This document shows, in pieces, positions 42,470-48,001 of a DNA stretch of 48,001 nucleotides; within the stretch, counting starts at the first letter, position 1; every line of letters begins with the position of its first letter. This stretch comes from JBBTDV01 sp038042605 (GTDB lineage Bacteria; Bdellovibrionota; UBA1018). Location of the stretch: positions 1-48,001 of the forward strand of contig CAYHPW010000019.1 in assembly GCA_964358645.1 (NCBI GenBank). The letters are read 5' to 3'. A program made the translations under genes and the position numbers. The notes beneath the pieces were generated by a model. That model made no database searches. It saw only the letters and a program-made list of their open reading frames with translations, and was not told the DNA's origin.

Positions 42470-42985
42470 ATGAAAATATCTAGAGTGATGTTGCTGGCAC
42501 TCGGGTTACTGGCGGTTGGGGCGGTGACAACGCTTCATGCTTATGATTCCGAGCCACTGGCGGCAGTGGAAGGAATGGATACAAAGTATGAGGGGGTTTT
42601 AACGCTTACAACGTCAATGCATAAAGATGTTACCGGTCAGATAAGCGCGTTGTTCCAGAACGGCGTATTTGCGCAGGTGATGGTGAAGACCGATAAACCA
42701 GTCATGGGCAAGACGGAGTTCCTATCAAAGGAGCAGATGCTGATTTTACAGGAAGTGAAGGATGTGGGAACACAGCTATCACTGATTTACAAGATCAAGG
42801 GAGCGCCGCATTCCTGGTATTTCGTTGTAGCCGGGACTTCAAAAGATAACGGCCTGTCGTTTAGCTCAATAGTTTACAAGGTTGCGGCTGCGATGGGTGA
42901 TATTGAGGCGATATTGAAATCCGGTGTGCCAGTTCCTGTTGAATGGAAGAAAGTCGGCACCGCGGAGATAAAGGCGATTCAGTAA
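42470..42985 (+). CDS. Small secreted protein, unrecognised
   Basis: A 171-aa product. ATG 42470 is preceded by AAAGGGAG and opens a textbook signal peptide (MKISRVMLLALGLLAVGAVT, then TLHA|YD). The mature part is about 150 residues, without Cys, and seems an alpha/beta fold (VLTLTTSMHKDVTGQISALF, QLSLIYKIKGAPHSWYFVV). No domain was recognised. The gene stands alone and ends with a strong terminator, which suggests a well expressed monocistronic mRNA. Confidence 0.75.
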   Translation: MKISRVMLLALGLLAVGAVTTLHAYDSEPLAAVEGMDTKYEGVLTLTTSMHKDVTGQISALFQNGVFAQVMVKTDKPVMGKTEFLSKEQMLILQEVKDVGTQLSLIYKIKGAPHSWYFVVAGTSKDNGLSFSSIVYKVAAAMGDIEAILKSGVPVPVEWKKVGTAEIKAIQ

Positions 42986-43021
42986 ATACGCTATAAGCTC
43001 AGCAGCGGTAAAATCGTTAAC

Positions 43022-43060
43022 AGAGGCAGGTGATTTGATTAATCTCTGCCTCTTTTTTTT
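43022..43060 (+). terminator. Intrinsic terminator
   Basis: AGAGGCAG (43022-43029) pairs with CTGCCTCT (43046-43053), and the T-tract TCTTTTTTTT ends at 43060. It lies 36 nt after the small secreted protein gene. The CpaF-type gene ends 21 nt further from the opposite side. Confidence 0.88.
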
Positions 43061-43080
43061 GCGTCTAACACCCATCTGGT

Positions 43081-44082
43081 TCACACAGAAATGAGTGAAC
43101 ACCCCAGGCTATGCAATGTTTTTTGCTGAATAGGTCTCATGAGTATCGTGTCGCCTTCGCGGCCGTCTATTTGCCAGAGCTGGGAGATCTCGCGTGATGT
43201 GCCTGATCTCACGACTTGCACCACCCATTTTATACCGACGGCAAGCAGTTCACGGATGACCGTGACTGGGATGGCGCCGGAAGCGGAGAGCAGGCACAGA
43301 AGCTCCACTCTCCGCAAGGCATCGCGCGGGGAATTGGCATGAATCGTCGCCATTGAACCGCGGTGTCCGGTATTGAGGAGCTGAAGCAGGTCAAGGATTT
43401 CGGCCCCACGACATTCACCTAGGATGATGCGGTCTGGACGCATTCTTAGGCTTTGCTTCAGCAAAATACGTAGCGTTACTTCGCCAAACCCGTCGGAGTT
43501 TGGTGGGCGGCTGGTGAGGGAAACGAAATGAGGGTGATCTGGGCGGAGTTCCGGCGTGTCTTCAAGCGCCAATATCCTCTCATTGTGAGGAACAAGTTCT
43601 AGTAAATCATTTGCCAATGTGGTCTTACCGCTACCTGTAGCTCCAGAAATCAAAATAGACTCACCCCTGATTGCGGCTCCTGAAAGAATATTGAAAAGAG
43701 GCGAGCTAGACCATCTCCTTTGTGTTTTTTGTGAATCACCCGAAGCTTGCTTGGTATTTGGCAATCGCCTGATAGATACAAGCACTCCTTGCCTGGCTAG
43801 TGGCGGAAAGGCCACGTTGAGCCTGTGCCCGGATGGCAGAGCTGCATCCACAAATGGGTATTTTGCATCCCAAGTTTTACCTATGATTGCTAATTGTTCT
43901 AAAACCCAGGTTTTGAGGCCTTCGTTAGTTTCTTGAGGGGTTTCGTTATTGCTCCATGGTTCAGGGTTGGCGCGCTCGAGCCCTTGCCCCCGATCGACGA
44001 ACGCCGACTCGTGGCCGTTTAAACAGATGTCCGTGATGCTTTCGTCACTTAATAGATTTGCCAGCCAACTTGGAGTTGTCAT
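43081..44082 (-). CDS. cpaF: CpaF/TadA-type secretion ATPase
   Basis: A hexameric type II/IV secretion ATPase that would power a Tad-type pilus or secretion machine. The N-terminal part has DITDICLNGHESAFVDRG. The catalytic core has SILISGATGSGKTTLANDL (Walker A), LALEDTPELRPDHPHFV (Asp box), RMRPDRIILGECRGAEILDL (Walker B) and TGHRGSMATIHANSPRDAL (His box). ATG 44082 overlaps the secretin stop (ATGA), so the longer frame to 44148 is rejected. Only this gene and the secretin of the Tad set are here; TadB/C, CpaB, prepilin and peptidase are absent from the window. Confidence 0.93.
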   Translation of the reverse strand: MTTPSWLANLLSDESITDICLNGHESAFVDRGQGLERANPEPWSNNETPQETNEGLKTWVLEQLAIIGKTWDAKYPFVDAALPSGHRLNVAFPPLARQGVLVSIRRLPNTKQASGDSQKTQRRWSSSPLFNILSGAAIRGESILISGATGSGKTTLANDLLELVPHNERILALEDTPELRPDHPHFVSLTSRPPNSDGFGEVTLRILLKQSLRMRPDRIILGECRGAEILDLLQLLNTGHRGSMATIHANSPRDALRRVELLCLLSASGAIPVTVIRELLAVGIKWVVQVVRSGTSREISQLWQIDGREGDTILMRPIQQKTLHSLGCSLISV

Positions 44083-45587
44083 TTCAGCGCGTTCCAAGGG
44101 AAGTCGCGTGCTTCTAGGATTTGTCGTTGCTGCCCAGTGCTCAACCACTTACGTGGCGCTGGCATGGGTCCGGACGGCAAGATGTTTTTTATTTTTGAAA
44201 GAGGCGGGGCCGGTGGTTTTAAGCTCGGCATCAGTATAGCGACGAGTTCGGAACGTTGTTCAAGATAATCATCAGAGCTGAATAATTTCCCCAAGATCGG
44301 GATCTCGCGAAGCAGTGGAACCCCGCGCGCGCTTTGGCGCAAACTTTCCTGAAGCAATCCGGAGAGGAAAAGCGGTGTCCCGTAATATGCATCAACTTGT
44401 GTTTTCATCTTGTTTGTCTGTACTCCTGGGATTTTGTCCACCGTTATTGTCGGGTCGAGGTTGCTCACCTCGGTATTGATGTCGAGCCTTACTTTCCTGG
44501 CAGTGGTGTGCGTGACATGTAATTTTAATATCAGGCCAAACGGCTTCCATACATAATTTGAAAAACCGCGCCCGTATATGTGCAAAGGGATTTCGCCGCC
44601 TGAGAAAAGCTCCGCCTCACCGGGTGCGCGGACCACGAGTTCTGGCTTGGATAATATCTTAGCCGATCCTTGTCCTTCCAATGCTTGCAAGGCGAGGTCA
44701 AGCTGGAGGAAGTTATCCACGCTTGAAGACGTAACTCTGAAAGCGGCTTCTTGTTTTTCTGGCCATTCAATGCCGAGTGACGAGAAATGATTTTTTTTCA
44801 ATTCAAGAAGATAGACTTTGAAGTGAACCGTGGGTGATGAATCCGGGAGAGCGCTCACATCAAATAACAGTAGCGGAAAGAGCGCCTTGGCCTCCCTATA
44901 TAAGGCAGCACGTTTAACAGGATCGTCGATATTTCCCCTTAGCCAGAGTTGTTTCCCGATTTTTTCCAGGCTAAGCAGCTCGCTTTCTTTTTGGGGGCGC
45001 TTGCCTAGCCATGATTCAAGGTGGGCGGCGGCCTCTTTGATAAGTTTTTCAGCCGGTTCGGTTTCGTCATGTACCTCTCCGGATGGATTTGCAGTTACGG
45101 CGGCCACTCTTGCCGCTTCCCCCATGGTCGTGATTTGCCCGCGCAGAACCACGCCTGTCGCTGTGAAAATGATCTCCGCTTCTTCAAGCCGGTTCAATGC
45201 CCTTTGCAGATTGGGCTTGATGTCTTCAACCGTGTTTTTTTCAACATGAATCGTGCGGCGTTCGGTTATGGCGTTGTCTTTCCAGACCCAAAGATCGGTG
45301 TTTCCGCGCTTAATCCCTTTAATCAGAAGCGTTTCTTTGTTGTGAATATTTTTTGGCAATGCTGTGACACGCGCGATGGTATTGTCGCCTATGGAAAACC
45401 GGGTAAGACCGGAAAGTCTTAAGACTCGTTGCTCGCCTGCTCCAAGAAACAGCGGCGGTCTTTCTATATTATCGGCAATGTTAGTGGCTATATGTTGGGC
45501 TGTTGGGTTATTGCTTTCATCAGCGCTGGCATTTAACTGGAATAGAAAAGAGCCTACTAAACAGGATGTAAGGAGTGTGATTTTCAT
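44079..45587 (-). CDS. cpaC: Secretin of Tad/CpaC (RcpA) type
   Basis: An outer-membrane secretin of about 502 aa. ATG 45587 opens a signal peptide (MKITLLTSCLVGSFLFQLNA). The N-terminal pilus/secretin domain has RVLRLSGLTRFSIGDNTIAR and LLIKGIKRGNTDLWVW, typical of CpaC. Then come a BON-like region and the secretin core, with FKVYLLELKKNHFSSLGIEW, AKILSKPELVV, the EIPLHIYGRG segment, and LREIPILGKLFSSDDYLEQR ahead of ELVAILMPSL. A long insertion (about residues 170-240) sits between the N-domain and core. Together with the ATPase it suggests a secretion or pilus system whose other genes lie elsewhere. Confidence 0.92.
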   Translation of the reverse strand: MKITLLTSCLVGSFLFQLNASADESNNPTAQHIATNIADNIERPPLFLGAGEQRVLRLSGLTRFSIGDNTIARVTALPKNIHNKETLLIKGIKRGNTDLWVWKDNAITERRTIHVEKNTVEDIKPNLQRALNRLEEAEIIFTATGVVLRGQITTMGEAARVAAVTANPSGEVHDETEPAEKLIKEAAAHLESWLGKRPQKESELLSLEKIGKQLWLRGNIDDPVKRAALYREAKALFPLLLFDVSALPDSSPTVHFKVYLLELKKNHFSSLGIEWPEKQEAAFRVTSSSVDNFLQLDLALQALEGQGSAKILSKPELVVRAPGEAELFSGGEIPLHIYGRGFSNYVWKPFGLILKLHVTHTTARKVRLDINTEVSNLDPTITVDKIPGVQTNKMKTQVDAYYGTPLFLSGLLQESLRQSARGVPLLREIPILGKLFSSDDYLEQRSELVAILMPSLKPPAPPLSKIKNILPSGPMPAPRKWLSTGQQRQILEARDFPWNALK

Positions 45588-45650
45588 AAAGTTATTAACA
45601 GATATGTTTCGCAAAATACGGGCCGCTGCTTTGAACGGCAGGTGTAAGGG

Positions 45651-45695
45651 TTGACAATTTTGCTGATTCAAGGCTAGATCGGTAAATTATATAAT
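45651..45695 (+). promoter_or_regulatory. Promoter region of the small basic protein/metK operon
   Basis: TTGACA at 45651-45656 is a perfect -35 box; the -10 at 18-nt spacing (TAGATC, 45675) is poor. A perfect TATAAT at 45690-45695 has only a weak -35 (TTCAAG, 45667). One of the two is likely used. No SAM-type riboswitch was recognised. Confidence 0.4.
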
Positions 45696-45714
45696 AAAGA
45701 TATCGGAGGTAACA

Positions 45715-45843
45715 ATGCCGTCTCGCAGGATGAAAACTAAGATCGCGCGGAAGGTCCGTAAAGCACGCAAGGGTAAGGCTCGTAAACGTCGTGAGCAGAA
45801 CAAGGGGACAACGCCTAAGTTCCTAATCCATCCGGATAACTGA
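45715..45843 (+). CDS. 42-aa very basic protein preceding metK
   Basis: The GGAGGT at 45705-45710 is an ideal SD sequence five nt before this ATG. The product begins MPSRRMKTKIARKVRKARKG and ends GTTPKFLIHPDN. About 18 of 42 residues are Lys or Arg and there is no Cys or membrane segment. It is the size and composition of small ribosome-associated proteins, for example bacterial Thx/bS22-like or mS38-like basic proteins. RNA or DNA binding is therefore probable, by inference from charge. It lies 17 nt before metK in the same transcript. No family could be named with certainty. Confidence 0.75.
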   Translation: MPSRRMKTKIARKVRKARKGKARKRREQNKGTTPKFLIHPDN

Positions 45844-45860
45844 ATAACGGGAGAAACTTT

Positions 45861-47033
45861 ATGGGGCGCAATTATCTTTTTACGTCTGAGTCAGTTACCG
45901 AAGGACATCCAGACAAGATCGCAGACCAGATTTCCGATGCTGTTTTAGATTCTTTGCTTGTCCAGGACCCGAAATCAAGGGTGGCTTGTGAGACGTTGGT
46001 GACCACTGGGCTCGTGGTTATCGCTGGTGAGGTTACGACAAATGCCAGGATTGATTATGCCGATATCGCGCGCCAGACCGTAAAGAAAATCGGCTATGAT
46101 TCTTGCGACAAGGGTTTTGACTACAAGACTTGTGGGGTTGTTGTCACGCTCGATCGCCAGTCACCTGATATCGCCCAGGGGGTTACGGTGGGGCAGGGGC
46201 TTCATAACCAGAAGGAACAGGGAGCTGGCGACCAGGGTTTGATGTTCGGCTATGCAGTTCGTGAATCAGAGCAGCTCATGCCGCTTTCGATAGATCTCGC
46301 TCACAGGCTTGCGTTCAGGCTTTCGCAAATCCGCAAAGATGGGACTGCGAAATGGCTGAGGCCTGACGGGAAAACACAAGTGACCATTGAATACGAAGAC
46401 GACAAGCCCAAACGCGTGGATGCCGTTGTCATCAGTTCACAACATGATGAGGACATCTCATATAAACAGATCCAAGAAGCGTTGATTGAAGAGGTTATTA
46501 AGAAAACAATCTCGCCACAGTACATTGATTCAAAGACCAAGTTTTATGTAAATCCTACCGGCAGATTCGTAGTGGGTGGCCCGATGGGTGATTGCGGACT
46601 TACAGGTAGAAAAATCATCGTAGACACTTACGGCGGCCACGGCGCGCACGGAGGCGGAGCTTTTTCCGGAAAGGATCCGTCAAAGGTGGATAGATCAGCT
46701 TGTTATATGGCCAGATATGTCGCCAAAAATCTTGTTGCCGCGGGGCTTGCTGATAAATGTCTTGTTCAGTTGGCTTACGCGATCGGCGTTGCAGAGCCAG
46801 TCAGCGTGATGGTGAACGCATTTGGAACTGAAAAAACAGAGCTCAGCAAATTAGAGGCAGCGACGCGGGAGATTTTTCATCTTCGTCCGGCGGGCATCAT
46901 TGAGTCGCTTAATCTGCTCAGGCCGATATATTCCAAGACAGCCGCTTATGGCCATTTTGGCAGAGCGGAACCGGAATTCAGTTGGGAAAAAACTGATCAG
47001 ACCGCAGCGCTTCGCACTTTAAAACAAATTTGA
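45861..47033 (+). CDS. metK: S-adenosylmethionine synthetase
   Basis: Makes SAM from methionine and ATP; SAM also feeds the radical SAM enzyme at 17.2 kb. A complete protein of 390 aa starts MGRNYLFTSESVTEGHPDKI, where the EGHPDK motif binds the ATP phosphates. It has GAGDQGLMFGYA, GPMGDCGLTGRKIIVDTYGG and the P-loop-like GGGAFSGKDPSKVDRSA segment. GGGAGA precedes the ATG. Downstream the small membrane protein starts directly at its stop (TGATG). Confidence 0.98.
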   Translation: MGRNYLFTSESVTEGHPDKIADQISDAVLDSLLVQDPKSRVACETLVTTGLVVIAGEVTTNARIDYADIARQTVKKIGYDSCDKGFDYKTCGVVVTLDRQSPDIAQGVTVGQGLHNQKEQGAGDQGLMFGYAVRESEQLMPLSIDLAHRLAFRLSQIRKDGTAKWLRPDGKTQVTIEYEDDKPKRVDAVVISSQHDEDISYKQIQEALIEEVIKKTISPQYIDSKTKFYVNPTGRFVVGGPMGDCGLTGRKIIVDTYGGHGAHGGGAFSGKDPSKVDRSACYMARYVAKNLVAAGLADKCLVQLAYAIGVAEPVSVMVNAFGTEKTELSKLEAATREIFHLRPAGIIESLNLLRPIYSKTAAYGHFGRAEPEFSWEKTDQTAALRTLKQI

Positions 47034-47257
47034 TGCATACTTTGCACACTATATTAAATTTGTATCCATACTTGGCTGTGCCTCTTGTTGTGATTTTCAT
47101 TCAGCTAGGCATTTATTTCAGGCGCAGGAAAAGTCATCTTAGATATCCTTTTTTCTTTCTCTCAGTTGTCACCCTGGTTGGCATGGTTGCGTGGATTGTA
47201 TATCGTGGTGATTTGAACTCGGGCAGATGGATCAAGATATTTTTCTCCGGTGAGTAG
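47033..47257 (+). CDS. Small two-helix membrane protein
   Basis: A 74-aa product. ATG 47033 overlaps the metK stop (TGATG), a typical coupled start; a TTG one codon upstream is unnecessary. Two membrane helices (LAVPLVVIFIQLGIYF and FFFLSVVTLVGMVAWIVY) flank the basic turn RRRKSHLRYP. No domain was recognised. It may simply ride on metK expression. Confidence 0.65.
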   Translation: MHTLHTILNLYPYLAVPLVVIFIQLGIYFRRRKSHLRYPFFFLSVVTLVGMVAWIVYRGDLNSGRWIKIFFSGE

Positions 47258-47305
47258 CTGTTTTTGTTGGGGAAAATTTAGTCTTTTATATTCTTAGAAA
47301 AAATT

Positions 47306-47334
47306 TTGACAGCGTCGAAGAGTTTGCTTAACCT
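47306..47334 (+). promoter_or_regulatory. Sigma70-type promoter for the sigma-54 activator gene
   Basis: TTGACA (47306-47311), a 17-nt spacer and TAACCT (47329-47334) point to a start near 47341. This leaves a leader of about 65 nt to the ATG at 47407, which has its own GGGGGAG site. Confidence 0.5.
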
Positions 47335-47406
47335 TTTCATAGGGCAATGTCGCCTGTTAAGGTTTTTGAACCTGATACTCAGGACGGGTTAAAAGGGGGA
47401 GCATTG

Positions 47407-48001
47407 ATGCTCGCATTTAGGTCAACGTTGGTTGGTGAAAGCACTGCTATTAAAGATGTCTTTAGCACAATCGAAAAAGTGTCGCAGACTGACAGCATGA
47501 TTTTGATTGTCGGTGAAAGCGGGACCGGCAAGGAGATCGTGGCTCGTGCTATCCATGCGAATTCGACAAGGGCTTCAAAACCGCTGGTGGTGGTCAATTG
47601 CGGCGCCATTCCAGGTGATTTGCTTGAAGCTGAACTCTTCGGTCACCTCAAGGGTGCTTTTACAGGAGCTACCCAGAACCGCCAGGGCAAATTCGAGATG
47701 GCTCATGGTGGGACGATTTTTCTTGATGAGGTGGGAGAAATTCCTCTGCACCTGCAGGTTAAGCTCTTGAGAGTTCTGCAGACCAAGCAATTTGATCCTG
47801 TGGGATCGTCAAAGACGCTTGAGGTGGATGTCAGAATAATAGCCGCGACAAACAGGGATTTGGAGGAAGCCGTGCGGAACAAGGAGTTCCGCGAGGATCT
47901 CTATTACAGGCTTAATGTCATCCCAGTCAGGATACCGCCACTAAGGGAGCGAAAGAGCGATATCCCACTGCTTGTCACTCACTTTGTTGAACAGTTTAAC
48001 A
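47407..48001 (+). CDS. Sigma-54-dependent transcriptional activator, 3' end outside window
   Basis: An AAA+ bacterial enhancer-binding protein without a receiver or sensor domain in front, as in PspF. The visible 198 residues start MLAFRSTLVGESTAIKDVF and include Walker A VGESGTGKE, the sigma-54-contact loop GHLKGAFTGAT, Walker B GTIFLDEVGEI and REDLYYRLNVIP. The reading frame continues past the right edge, where the HTH domain would lie. The ATG at 47407 follows GGGGGAG. An in-frame ATG at 47347 would add 20 residues but sits about 6 nt from the likely transcription start and has no SD sequence. Confidence 0.92.
   Translation, partial: MLAFRSTLVGESTAIKDVFSTIEKVSQTDSMILIVGESGTGKEIVARAIHANSTRASKPLVVVNCGAIPGDLLEAELFGHLKGAFTGATQNRQGKFEMAHGGTIFLDEVGEIPLHLQVKLLRVLQTKQFDPVGSSKTLEVDVRIIAATNRDLEEAVRNKEFREDLYYRLNVIPVRIPPLRERKSDIPLLVTHFVEQFN

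Noticed and set aside
45588..45860. SAM riboswitch upstream of metK
   Set aside because: The leader is short (TATAAT to SD is about 10 nt) and holds no recognisable SAM-I, SAM-II or SAH-type core.
1..48001. CRISPR arrays, tRNA and rRNA genes
   Set aside because: No spaced short palindromic repeats, cloverleaf or rRNA-like segment was seen; the only long tandem array is protein-coding (RCC1).

Overview
The window looks like chromosome from a Gram-negative bacterium. It has an LPS-type KDO pathway enzyme (KdsD), apolipoprotein N-acyltransferase (Lnt), a secretin, several lipoproteins and many proteins with Sec signal peptides. The mix of RCC1 propellers, a gingipain-type C25 peptidase, Tad-type secretin/ATPase genes and the rimP-nusA-infB-rbfA-truB operon would suit a deltaproteobacterial-grade lineage (Bdellovibrionota/Myxococcota-like). 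That placement is inference; no rRNA or tRNA gene was seen.

Layout. 1-6.6 kb: the 3' part of an Ig-like/RCC1 repeat surface protein (+), then lnt and a secreted subtilisin (-), then an unrecognised zincin-like protein (+). 6.7-19.3 kb: an accessory island. Three tandem paralogues of a secreted protein with phage-tail-fibre-like sequence are followed by a tight set: HPr-kinase-like protein, a 57-aa Cys/Gly peptide with a YxxP leader, a Ser-His signal-peptidase-like protein, an NTP_transf_5 nucleotidyltransferase and a 1410-aa gingipain-family (C25) protease with a C-terminal sorting-like tail. A 178-bp near-palindrome follows, then a PqqD-like RRE protein, a radical SAM/SPASM enzyme and, on the other strand, a fourth tail-fibre-like paralogue. 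This is the most interesting part: it reads as a RiPP-like peptide-maturation system. Kinase, RRE protein, peptidase and nucleotidyltransferase recall the accessory genes of lasso clusters, but a radical SAM enzyme and a C25 protease stand where the lasso B2/C enzymes and ABC exporter would be.

19.4-22.3 kb: three unrecognised envelope proteins (lipoprotein, Cys-rich secreted protein, acidic secreted protein). 22.3-30.1 kb: housekeeping block with gltX (-) and, divergently, rimP-nusA-infB-rbfA-truB (+). A strong extended -10 promoter and an intrinsic-terminator-like leader hairpin precede rimP. 30.1-33.6 kb (-): HEAT-repeat exported protein, membrane coiled-coil protein, inositol-monophosphatase-family enzyme, class IV PLP aminotransferase. 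33.7-36.8 kb (+): hflX and a two-lobed aspartic-protease-like/PDZ protein. 36.8-39.2 kb (-): kdsD, a zinc-ribbon membrane protein and a SurA-N/DsbA-type lipoprotein, all overlapping. 39.2-43.0 kb (+): a secreted protein, a lipoprotein, a DUF4286-RNA-ligase fusion and a small secreted protein with a clear terminator. 43.1-45.6 kb (-): an isolated secretin + CpaF-type ATPase pair. 45.7-48.0 kb (+): a 42-aa very basic protein, metK, a small membrane protein and the start of a sigma-54 activator.

Many adjacent genes overlap by 4 nt (ATGA), so translational coupling is the rule here. Start codons were moved from the longest reading frame wherever a Shine-Dalgarno (SD) sequence, signal peptide or ATGA overlap pointed to an internal start.
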